Shown piece after piece: positions 9,549-17,579 of a stretch of DNA of 64,000 nt. Each line of letters begins with the position of its first letter. Position 1 is the first letter of the stretch. The stretch is from the NCBI GenBank assembly GCA_019118245.1, contig DWZJ01000013.1, positions 1 through 64,000 on the forward strand, given 5' to 3'. The DNA comes from Candidatus Oscillibacter excrementigallinarum (GTDB taxonomy: Bacteria; Bacillota; Clostridia; Oscillospirales; Oscillospiraceae). The translations under genes and the position numbers were made by a program. Below the pieces are notes generated by a model, which saw nothing but the letters and a program-made list of their open reading frames with translations, did not search any database and was not told the origin of the DNA.

Positions 9549-10612
9549 GCGAGATCATGCATGAGAGGCCGGGGGTGTATTCCTCCTATGACGCATCCAC
9601 GGTGATATCCGCCGGGCGGGCCGCCAAGGTCATCGGCGTGGCGGCCAAGGCCGCGAAGGGCACCGCCGGGGAGGTGGTGACCCTGACCGGCTACGCCGCG
9701 GGCGTGGCGGCCTTTGGCGAGGACGCGGCGGACGCGCCGGGGATGAGCACCATCCTGCGGCTGCTGTTCGCCAACGGCGCCGCCACGGTGGCGGCGGTCC
9801 GGGTGGCGGAGGCCGGGGCGGTGAAGGACTACCAGGACGCCTTTGCGGCCCTGGGCCAGCGGGAGGCCCAGGTCCTGGTGTGCGACAGCGCCGAGGAGAC
9901 GGTACAGCAGGCATTGCGGACCGCGGTGGAGGACGCCTCCTCCGCCCGGATGGAGCGCATCGCCGTGGTGGGCGGCGACGATGAGACGGCGGCGGAGCTG
10001 GTGACCCACGCGGCGGCCCTGAACAGCGAGCGGATGGTGCTGGTGGGACCCGACGCCCTGGACAGCAGTGGAAAGACGCTGCCCGGCGTGTTCGCCGCGG
10101 CGGCGCTGGCGGGAGTCATCGCCTCCGGCCGGGACCCGGCGGTGCCCCTGAACGGGGCGGAGATCCGGGGCCTGGGGGGATTGAGCGCCGCATACAGCGA
10201 CAACGACATCGATCTGTTGGTGCGGGGCGGCGTGACGCCCCTGGAGAGCGTGGCGGGGGTGGTGTCCCCGGTGCGGGGCATCACCACCCGGACCACCACC
10301 GGCGGCGCGGCGGACACCACCTGGCGGGAGCTGACCACCATCCTCATCGTGGACGACGTCATCCCGGCGGTGCGGCAGGCATTGCGGAGCAAGTTCACCC
10401 GGGCCAAGAACACCGCCCAGAGCCGCAGCGCCATCCGCTCCCAGGTGATCGTGGAGCTGGAGAACAAGGTGGCGGAGGAGATCATCGACAGCTACGGCGA
10501 GGTGACGGTGAGCCCCTCCGAGGACGACCCCACCGTGTGTCTGGTGGAGTTCAGCTTCGCGGTGGCCCACGGGCTGAATCAGATCTATCTGACGGTCCAC
10601 ATCACGGTGTAA
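9545..10612 (+). CDS. Contractile tail sheath protein (XkdK-like)
   Basis: HERPGVYSSYDAS..., GLGGLSAAYSDNDIDLLVRGGVTPLE..., VDDVIPAVRQALRSKF, C-terminal domain typical of sheath; TTG start. Confidence 0.88.
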   Translation: MSEIMHERPGVYSSYDASTVISAGRAAKVIGVAAKAAKGTAGEVVTLTGYAAGVAAFGEDAADAPGMSTILRLLFANGAATVAAVRVAEAGAVKDYQDAFAALGQREAQVLVCDSAEETVQQALRTAVEDASSARMERIAVVGGDDETAAELVTHAAALNSERMVLVGPDALDSSGKTLPGVFAAAALAGVIASGRDPAVPLNGAEIRGLGGLSAAYSDNDIDLLVRGGVTPLESVAGVVSPVRGITTRTTTGGAADTTWRELTTILIVDDVIPAVRQALRSKFTRAKNTAQSRSAIRSQVIVELENKVAEEIIDSYGEVTVSPSEDDPTVCLVEFSFAVAHGLNQIYLTVHITV

Positions 10613-10624
10613 GGAGGAGACGGT

Positions 10625-11014
10625 ATGGAAGCAAAGGGATTTCCCACCAGCGCGGACATCTATCTGGAGCTGGACGGAAAGAAGATCGCGGTGGTCCAGG
10701 GCTACACCGCCCGGGCCACCAAGTCCAGCCAGAGCGTGGAGGCCTTCGGCGAGAGCGAGCCGGTGGCCACCATCGAGGGCCAGAAGCTGTACACCCTGGA
10801 GCTGACCCGGCTGTACGCCACCGAGGACGCGGTGAGCGACGGCATCAACTTCTACGAGCTGCGGGACTTCTCCCTGGTGATCTGCAAGCCGGACCGGAAG
10901 GTCATCTACAGCGGCTGTCAGTGGAGCGCCATCCAGGAGGAGGGGCAGCTGAACGCCATGGTGGCGGAGAAGGTGACGGTGGTGGCCTCCAAGCGGATCG
11001 AGACCACGGCATGA
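10625..11014 (+). CDS. Tail tube protein (XkdM-like)
   Basis: 129 aa; directly follows sheath. Confidence 0.75.
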   Translation: MEAKGFPTSADIYLELDGKKIAVVQGYTARATKSSQSVEAFGESEPVATIEGQKLYTLELTRLYATEDAVSDGINFYELRDFSLVICKPDRKVIYSGCQWSAIQEEGQLNAMVAEKVTVVASKRIETTA

Positions 11015-11322
11015 TGGAGGAGCTGGACGAGCTGCGGCCGCCCACGGCCTGGCGGCTGCTGGAGATCTGGCGGGGGACCCGGGAGCTGGCGGAGGAGCCC
11101 TTGGAGCGGGCCCTGCTGTGCAACGCCCAGGTGCTGGCGGAGAGCTGCCTGCGCCAGGGGGTGCCGGTGTTTGCTGACGGCGCGGCGGTGCTGGCCCGGC
11201 TGACCGCCGGAGAGATGGAGACGCTGCTGCGCCGCCTGGCGGGGGAGGTGCCCTCCCCCGCCCCGGCGGCGGTGAACCGGGACTTTGACCAGGGCCGGTT
11301 CCAGGCGCTGAAGGAGGGCTGA
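11011..11322 (+). CDS. Tail assembly chaperone-like (XkdN position)
   Basis: 103 aa, follows tail tube with ATGA overlap. Confidence 0.5.
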   Translation: MMEELDELRPPTAWRLLEIWRGTRELAEEPLERALLCNAQVLAESCLRQGVPVFADGAAVLARLTAGEMETLLRRLAGEVPSPAPAAVNRDFDQGRFQALKEG

Positions 11323-11323
11323 G

Positions 11324-11884
11324 ATGGAGTACATCCGGGAGATGCTGCTGCGGCAGCGGACGGCTCTGGCCCGTCTGATGCTGGGCGGCGCGGCGGAGGA
11401 GACATCGGAGACCGTCTCCGCCCCGGCGGCGGACCGGCGGGAGGCGGCGGTCCCGGCGGAGCGCGGGACGGGCCGTTCGAAAATGGCCGCCGGCGGACGG
11501 GAGGTCCGCCGGAGCGCGGCGGCAGACGCCGGGGAGGGATCGGCGGCGGACACGGCCGCCCCGGCGGGGGAGATCCTGCGGCAGGCCCTGGCCCGGAAGA
11601 GCGCGGCGCGGCAGAGAGCGGCGGCCTCCGGCCTGGCTGGCGCCGGAGAGACCGCCCTGCCGCTGCCGTCCTCCCGCCGACAGACCGCTGGAGGAGAGGT
11701 CCGTTCCCCCGGCGGGGGCGGGTCTGTCCGGCCCGGCGGTGACGAGGGGGCGGAGACAGCCGGCGTGCTGTGGGAGGTCCAGCAGCCGGGCGCGGCAGAC
11801 GCCGGGGACAGCGCCAAGGCCCTGTCCCGGACCTTTCAGCGGGACGCCCGCCGGTATGACGGCGGATTTCAGCTGTATGACTGA
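11324..11884 (+). CDS. Low-complexity Ala/Gly/Arg-rich 186 aa protein at the tape-measure position
   Basis: Continuous ORF between chaperone-like and LysM genes; composition biased; ends RRYDGGFQLYD. Confidence 0.6.
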   Translation: MEYIREMLLRQRTALARLMLGGAAEETSETVSAPAADRREAAVPAERGTGRSKMAAGGREVRRSAAADAGEGSAADTAAPAGEILRQALARKSAARQRAAASGLAGAGETALPLPSSRRQTAGGEVRSPGGGGSVRPGGDEGAETAGVLWEVQQPGAADAGDSAKALSRTFQRDARRYDGGFQLYD

Positions 11885-11896
11885 GGAGGTGAGGGC

Positions 11897-12484
11897 TTGC
11901 TGTTGAAGCCCATGCGCTATAAGGACTACACCTGGCCCCACAACCCGGAGACCTACGCCGTGGAGTACCGCCGGCAGGTGGCAGCCCACAAGGTGCCTCT
12001 GGGAGGATACTGCCTGCAGGACCTGGGGCGGACCTGCCGCATCCTCCGGGGAGAGGGGACCTTTGCGGGGGAGCGGGCCTATGAGGAGTTCCGAACGCTG
12101 GCGGAGGTCTTTGACCAGACCGGGCCGGGGCTGCTGGTGCACCCGGTGTGGCGGACCGTCAGCGCCTACTTCGTGACGCTGGAGCTGCTGGAGGAGCCCA
12201 TGCCGGACTACGTGCGGTACAGCTTCTCCTTCTGGGAGGACGGCACCGCCTCCGGCGGCGGTTTGACGGAGGTGGCCGTGGAGACCGGGACCTCCGGCGG
12301 CGGGACTGGGGACGGCACTGCGTCCGCCGGAGGACAGACGGCGGTCTACACGGTGCGGAAGGGAGACACCCTGTGGGGGATCGCGGGGCGGTACGGCGTG
12401 GCGCTGACCGACCTGATCGCGGCCAACCCCCAGATCAAGAACCCCAACTTGATCTATCCGGGGGACCAGGTGCGGATCCCATGA
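11897..12484 (+). CDS. LysM-domain tail/baseplate protein (XkdP-like)
   Basis: C-terminal YTVRKGDTLWGIAGRYGVALTDLIAANPQIKNPNLIYPGDQVRIP LysM. Confidence 0.85.
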   Translation: MLLKPMRYKDYTWPHNPETYAVEYRRQVAAHKVPLGGYCLQDLGRTCRILRGEGTFAGERAYEEFRTLAEVFDQTGPGLLVHPVWRTVSAYFVTLELLEEPMPDYVRYSFSFWEDGTASGGGLTEVAVETGTSGGGTGDGTASAGGQTAVYTVRKGDTLWGIAGRYGVALTDLIAANPQIKNPNLIYPGDQVRIP

Positions 12485-13431
12485 GAGGACGGATCATCAC
12501 CTGCGACCACCGGGTCTTCGAGCTGCCGGCGCTGCTGCGCTGGGAGATGACCTACACCGGGAGCGTGCCCTGCGACAGCTTCACGGTCACCTGCGTGTAT
12601 GACAGCACCATGGCGGAGCCCCTGCATCTGGCGGCGGGATTCCTGGCGCTGGACGTGGACGGCAGCTTGCTGCTGCGGGGCATCGTGGACGAGTACGCGG
12701 TGGAGCTGACATCCTCCGGCCTGACAGTGACCATCTGCGGCCGGGGCTATGCCGCCCGGCTGGTGGACAACGAGTCCCGGCCGGTGACCTACCAGGGGGC
12801 CACCCTGGAGGAGATCATCCGCTGCCACGCGGCACCCTACGGCATCACCGCCGCGGAGATCGCGCCGGTGTCCGCCAGCTCCGTCTACACCGTGGCCTCC
12901 GGCACCAGCCAGTGGAAGGCGCTGGAGAGCTTCTGCCGGACCTACGGGGGCTTTTCGCCCCGCTTCCGGCGGGACGGGCTGCTGGCGGCGGCGCCGGAGC
13001 AGGACGACGGGCGGCGCATCGCCATCGGCGCGGACAGCCCGGTCCTCTCCTGCACCCTGCGGGAGGACCACTACGGCGTGCTGACGGAGGTGCTGGTCAT
13101 CGACAAGACCCGGAACGTGTCCTACAGCGTGAAGAACCAGGATATGATCGACCGGGGCGGCCAGTGCCGCCGGGTGGTCTACACCCCGGGCCAGAGCACC
13201 TGGGCCGCCATGCGGTACACCGGGGAGTACCAGATCCAGCGGTCCCGGGAGGAGGAGCTGGCCGTCGAGGTGGAGCTGGCCGGGTGCTTCCTGGCGTTTC
13301 CCGGGGACGTGGTCCGGCTGCGGCTGGAGGCCCTGGGCATCGACGGGGAGTACCGGGTGGCGGAGGCGGAGAACAGGGCCTCTCCCGAGACGGGGGAGGT
13401 CAGCACACTGACATTGAGGGAGCGGATATAA
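12481..13431 (+). CDS. XkdQ/gpD-like baseplate hub protein
   Basis: Order after LysM gene; gpD-like beta-rich sequence; overlaps upstream stop. Confidence 0.75.
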   Translation: MRGRIITCDHRVFELPALLRWEMTYTGSVPCDSFTVTCVYDSTMAEPLHLAAGFLALDVDGSLLLRGIVDEYAVELTSSGLTVTICGRGYAARLVDNESRPVTYQGATLEEIIRCHAAPYGITAAEIAPVSASSVYTVASGTSQWKALESFCRTYGGFSPRFRRDGLLAAAPEQDDGRRIAIGADSPVLSCTLREDHYGVLTEVLVIDKTRNVSYSVKNQDMIDRGGQCRRVVYTPGQSTWAAMRYTGEYQIQRSREEELAVEVELAGCFLAFPGDVVRLRLEALGIDGEYRVAEAENRASPETGEVSTLTLRERI

Positions 13432-13432
13432 G

Positions 13433-13825
13433 ATGTGGCTATCGAGACAGATCAAGCCCGCGCCGCCCACGGCGGACGCGGACCTGGGCATGACCACCAT
13501 CGCCGGGGACAGCGTGGGCGTGGTCACCCGGGGGGAGGTCCGGGCCCTGCCGGTGTACGGGCCCGGCGGCTATGTGTGGATGCCGGAGAGCGGGGCCGCC
13601 GTGCTGGTCATCAAGGGCGGCCCCGGCGGCGAGGAGCAGTGCGTGGCCGGCGCCCGGCAGGCCCAGGTGCCGGCGGGGATGCGCCCCGGCGAGGTCTACC
13701 TCTTCGGGCCGGACGGGAACACCGTCTATCTGCGGCAGGACGGCGGGATCGAGCTGCGGGGCGCGGTGCGCATCCAGGGGAGCCTGACGGTGAACGGGGA
13801 GCCCTATGAGCCCTGCGAGTGTTGA
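13433..13825 (+). CDS. Baseplate spike/gpV-like protein
   Basis: Small OB-like protein (RALPVYGPGGYVWMPESGAAVLVIKGG), position between hub and gpW. Confidence 0.6.
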   Translation: MWLSRQIKPAPPTADADLGMTTIAGDSVGVVTRGEVRALPVYGPGGYVWMPESGAAVLVIKGGPGGEEQCVAGARQAQVPAGMRPGEVYLFGPDGNTVYLRQDGGIELRGAVRIQGSLTVNGEPYEPCEC

Positions 13826-13831
13826 GGAGGG

Positions 13832-14188
13832 ATGGAGATGGGACTTTCCCTGCGGAACGGAGACTATGTGCCGGACGGCACGGGGGGACTGCGGCGGGCG
13901 GAGGGCCAAGAGGCCCTGCTGGAGCGGGTCCTCTTCCGCCTGACGGCCCGACGGGGGACCTTCCCCTTTCTGCCGGAGCTGGGCAGCCGTCTGTGGCAGC
14001 TGGGCCGGCTGTCCGCCGCCCAGCGGCAGAGCGCGGCGGAGCAGTATGTGGCGGAGGCCCTGGCGCCGGAGCCGGGGCTGGCGGTGGAGCAGGTGACCCT
14101 GACCGAGTCCGGCGGCGGCCGGGCCCAGGTGACGGCGTCCATGACCTGGCGGGGGGAGCGCCTGTCCGTCACCGTGGAAGTATCGTGA
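13832..14188 (+). CDS. gpW/gp25-like baseplate wedge protein
   Basis: RRGTFPFLPELGSRLWQLG..., AEALAPEPGLAVEQVTLTESGGGRAQVTASMTW. Confidence 0.75.
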   Translation: MEMGLSLRNGDYVPDGTGGLRRAEGQEALLERVLFRLTARRGTFPFLPELGSRLWQLGRLSAAQRQSAAEQYVAEALAPEPGLAVEQVTLTESGGGRAQVTASMTWRGERLSVTVEVS

Positions 14189-14201
14189 GAGGAGCGGTTA
14201 T

Positions 14202-15272
14202 GTGAAGACCACAGAGGAGATCTATCAGTCCCTGCTGGCAGCCTTTGCCCAGCGGGCGGGGTTCACGCCGGAGGCGGACTGCGACCTGGCGGTGCGGCTG
14301 TACGCCGCGGCGGCGGAGCTCCAGGCCCTGGACATCCAGGGGGAGTGGGTGCTGGACCAGAGCTTTCCCCAGACGGCCCAGGGCGTCTACCTGGACTACC
14401 ACGCCCAGATGCGGGGGATCGCCCGGACGGAGGCCACGAAGGCGGTGGGGACCCTGCGGTTCTCCGTGGAGCAGGCGGCGGCCACGGCCCTGACCGTGGC
14501 CGCCGGGACCGTGTGCATGACGGCGGACGAGGTGCGGTTCCAGACCACGGCGGACGCGGTGCTGGCGGCGGGGGAGCTGTCGGTGGACGTGATGGCAGAG
14601 GCCCTGGAGCCGGGGCGGAGCGGCAACGCGGCCACGGGGACCATCCAGATCCTCACCGCCTGCCCGGTGGGCATCACCGGCTGCACCAATCCGGCCCCCT
14701 TCACCGGCGGCAGCGACCAGGAGGACGACGAGAGCCTCCGCAGCCGCATCCTGGAGAGCTATCAGCGGCTGCCCAACGGCGCCAACGCCGCCTGGTACGA
14801 GCAGACGGCCATGGGCCACAGCGGCGTGGCGGCGGCCCGGGCGGTGGGCCGGGCCCGGGGCATCGGCACCGTGGACGTGTACATCGCCACGGAGGCGGGC
14901 CTGCCCGGAGCGGAGCTGCTGCAGGAGGTCCAGGCGGACCTGCAGGAGCGGCGGGAGATCGCCGTGGACGTCCAGGCCAAGGCCCCCGCGGCGGTGGAGA
15001 TCGACGTCTCCGCAGAGCTGGCCGTCCGGGAGGGGGCGGAGTTTTCCGCCGTGAAGGCCGCGGCGGAGCAGGCGCTGGCCGGTTTCTTCAGCGGTCGGCG
15101 GCTGGGCAAAGCGGTGCTGCTGGCGGAGCTGGGGGACCTGCTGTACCACGTGGAGGGCGTGGAGAACTACCGGCTGAGCGCGCCCACGGCGGACCTGGCG
15201 GCGGATGACGCCAAGCTGCCGGTGCTGGGAACGGTGACCATCACGGAGATGGAGGCGGACGGCGATGTATGA
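14202..15272 (+). CDS. Baseplate J-like protein (XkdT-like)
   Basis: ALDIQGEWVLDQSFPQTAQGVYLDYHAQMRGIAR..., TNPAPFTGGSDQEDDESLRSRILESYQRLPNGANAAWYEQTA; GTG start. Confidence 0.88.
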   Translation: MKTTEEIYQSLLAAFAQRAGFTPEADCDLAVRLYAAAAELQALDIQGEWVLDQSFPQTAQGVYLDYHAQMRGIARTEATKAVGTLRFSVEQAAATALTVAAGTVCMTADEVRFQTTADAVLAAGELSVDVMAEALEPGRSGNAATGTIQILTACPVGITGCTNPAPFTGGSDQEDDESLRSRILESYQRLPNGANAAWYEQTAMGHSGVAAARAVGRARGIGTVDVYIATEAGLPGAELLQEVQADLQERREIAVDVQAKAPAAVEIDVSAELAVREGAEFSAVKAAAEQALAGFFSGRRLGKAVLLAELGDLLYHVEGVENYRLSAPTADLAADDAKLPVLGTVTITEMEADGDV

Positions 15273-15837
15273 GGCGTATCTGCGGGACCTGCTGGCCCCG
15301 CTGGGCATCTATGACCTGTCGGAGGGCTCTGTCAGCGGCGCGGCGGTCTGCGCTCTGGGTGCGGGGCTGGACGCGGTCAGCGGCCGGCTGGAGACCATCG
15401 AGCGGGAGTCCCTCACCGCCACGGCGGAGGACGAGGGGCTGACCCGGCGGGAGGCGCTGTTCGCCCGGCGCCCCGCCGCCGTCACGGCGGCGGACCGGAG
15501 GGCAGCCATCGCGGCCCTGCTGCAGATCGACGGCGACAGCTTGACGCCCGGCGCCATCGATGCCACCCTCCGGGGCTGCGGCATCAGAGCCCGGGCCATC
15601 GAGCTGGGGGACGGGCAGCTGCGGGTGATCTTCCCGGAGGTGGCGGGGGAGCCGGAGGGCTTCGGCCAGATCCAGAGGATCATCCTGGACATCCTGCCCT
15701 GCCACCTGGGGGTGGAGTTCTACTTTCGCTACCTCACCTGGCAGGAGTGCGAGGACGCCCAGTACACCTGGGCCCAGGTGGAGGCGGCGGAGCACACCTG
15801 GGAGACCTTCCAGCTGGCGGTGCCGCCGGAGGAATAA
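15265..15837 (+). CDS. YmfQ/DUF2313-like baseplate/tail protein (XkdU-like)
   Basis: Overlaps gpJ stop; LTATAEDEGLTRREALFARRP, LPCHLGVEFYFRYLTWQE. Confidence 0.75.
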   Translation: MYEAYLRDLLAPLGIYDLSEGSVSGAAVCALGAGLDAVSGRLETIERESLTATAEDEGLTRREALFARRPAAVTAADRRAAIAALLQIDGDSLTPGAIDATLRGCGIRARAIELGDGQLRVIFPEVAGEPEGFGQIQRIILDILPCHLGVEFYFRYLTWQECEDAQYTWAQVEAAEHTWETFQLAVPPEE

Positions 15838-15839
15838 AC

Positions 15840-16060
15840 CTGTCGATCAAACAAAAATCTCAGATGACGGGAAGGAAGGGTGTGCGCGGCTGCCCCCGCA
15901 GGGGCGTTTCGGAGCACAACCGCCGCAAAGCGGCGGCGCTTAGTGCGGAGATAAGCCCAGGAGGGGTGTCCTGCGCCATTGAAATCCATCGTTTTTCAGA
16001 ACTTTTTGAAGTTTTGAAAAACGCAAGCAGCTTGTCGAAAAAAATTTTTTCGACAAGCTG
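15840..16060 (+). repeat. Multi-hairpin intergenic repeat, copy 1
   Basis: CTGTCGATC...ACGGGAAGGAAG...GCCCAGGAGGGGTG...CGTTTTTCAGAACTTTTTGAAGTTTTGAAAAACG...CAGCTTGTCGAAAAAAATTTTTTCGACAAGCTG; shares ordered blocks with 44178-44332. Confidence 0.8.
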
Positions 16061-16061
16061 C

Positions 16062-16090
16062 GAGGCCGCTGCCCACTGGGCAGCGGCCTC
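16062..16090. terminator. GC-rich hairpin between phage-like cassette and serpin (convergent)
   Basis: GAGGCCGCTGCCC-act-GGGCAGCGGCCTC. Confidence 0.6.
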
Positions 16091-16104
16091 TTGGCGTGCC
16101 TGGG

Positions 16105-17337
16105 TCAGGTGCCCAGGTCCCGGACCGTTCCGATAAACAGGGGCAGGCCGGCCTCACAGTCCATCAGGACATAGAGGAAGGGCCGGGTCAGGTAGACAGA
16201 GAGCGGATCAGCAGTGCTTCCATCCATCTGCACCGCCGTGGCGGCGCCGGCCCGGGTGCCCCGCTCGTCCAGGGTCAGGTGGGTTTTATGGAGGACCCGG
16301 CTGATATACAGGGGCCCGTCGGTGCTGGCGCCCATAGCGGAGAAGTCCGCCAGGCCCACGTCAAAGGCGTCCGCCATCCCCAGGGCGGAGAGGGCGTCAT
16401 TCAGCTCCGTCGTGGTCTCCGCCGTGAACTTGGGGATGGCGGTCTGCACCACCGTGTCCTGGGGCTGGGTCAGCAGATCCCGCAGGCGCTCCCCGGTGAG
16501 GGAGGACAGGTACGCGTCCAGAGAGACGCCCTCGTTGGGCAGCAGGGCGGCGAAGGCGTAGTTTTGGCCCTGGTAGTATTTCAGGAAACCGGCGGCGAGA
16601 TCGTCCTCCAGATAGGCGGTCTCGGCGCCGTACATCAGCTCCGCCGGCTGCTCCCGGCCGTCCTCGGTGGTGAAGGTGCCGTCGTGGACCTGGTCCTCCC
16701 GGTAGATGTCCTCCCACTCCCCTTCAAAGGCCAGGGCGTTGATAAGGTAGATCACGGCGCTCTCCGGGATCTCCTCCACGATGGAGGGGATCAGGCCGCC
16801 GGTGTGGTCCGACACCCAGGCGTTGATGTCCCGCAGGGTGCTCTCATCAAAGGGAGCGCGGAACACGGAGGCGTCGTAGTAGGCGGCAGCGGCGTCCAGG
16901 AAGGACTGCTCCACCGTCAGGCGGTCCGCCTGGTCCCGGAGCCAGATGGAGTTGGCCAGGGAACAGCGGCCTCCGTCCTCTGCCGGTAGCTGGTCCGCAT
17001 AGGCCCGGAGGCAGGCGTTCAGCTCCTCCAGGGGCAGGCCCAGGACGGACTCCATCTGGGTCAACGTCTCCCCGGCGGCGCCGTTGGCGGTCATGGCCAG
17101 GGCGTAGACCACAGACACCGGGGAGAGCAGGGTGCTGCCGCCGCTGTCTGTCTGCCGCAGCAGCTCCACGGCGAAACCGGTGACGGCGTCGGCGGCACCA
17201 TTTAGGTCCATCTCCGCCGGGACGGCGGGGACGGCGGAGGGGTCGCCCTTCAGCTCCCCCGCCTGATAGGAGGGACCGCCGCAGGCGGTCAGCAGAAGAA
17301 GCAGCAGGGACAGAAACAGGGCCATCGTGCGTTTCAT
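16105..17337 (-). CDS. Serpin-family protease inhibitor, lipoprotein
   Basis: Lipobox LTACGG after signal peptide; serpin fold motifs and RCL hinge ERGTRAGAATAV...RPFLYVLMD. Confidence 0.88.
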   Translation of the reverse strand: MKRTMALFLSLLLLLLTACGGPSYQAGELKGDPSAVPAVPAEMDLNGAADAVTGFAVELLRQTDSGGSTLLSPVSVVYALAMTANGAAGETLTQMESVLGLPLEELNACLRAYADQLPAEDGGRCSLANSIWLRDQADRLTVEQSFLDAAAAYYDASVFRAPFDESTLRDINAWVSDHTGGLIPSIVEEIPESAVIYLINALAFEGEWEDIYREDQVHDGTFTTEDGREQPAELMYGAETAYLEDDLAAGFLKYYQGQNYAFAALLPNEGVSLDAYLSSLTGERLRDLLTQPQDTVVQTAIPKFTAETTTELNDALSALGMADAFDVGLADFSAMGASTDGPLYISRVLHKTHLTLDERGTRAGAATAVQMDGSTADPLSVYLTRPFLYVLMDCEAGLPLFIGTVRDLGT

Positions 17338-17477
17338 GGGCAAAACTCCTTTCCATCCAGGTAGTTCTACTATATCAAGACGGAAACCGTCTGTCGATCT
17401 TACAGAAAAAACAGTGCGGAAGCAAAAAAGACAAATGACCGCCATAAGCGGACAGCCATTTTTTTACACTTCGCGGA

Positions 17478-17506
17478 TTGCAAATTTCCGCGATTCCCTG
17501 TATACT
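17478..17506 (+). promoter_or_regulatory. Sigma-A-like promoter for cyclase gene
   Basis: TTGCAA-17 nt-TATACT upstream of 17580. Confidence 0.65.
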
Positions 17507-17579
17507 TGCTTCTATCGAGACGCACACCGCGTTTGGAGACAAGCATACGACCCGTCACATGAAAAGGAGGAAACACACC

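Noticed and set aside
9218-12142. 974-aa minus-strand ORF opposite the tail genes
   Set aside because: Antisense to well-supported sheath/tube/LysM genes; Pro/Arg/His-rich translation typical of spurious frames in GC-rich DNA.
17391-17399. A third CTGTCGATC match that could be a degenerate repeat copy
   Set aside because: Only the 9-mer matches; none of the hairpin blocks follow, and a chance match is plausible in 64 kb.
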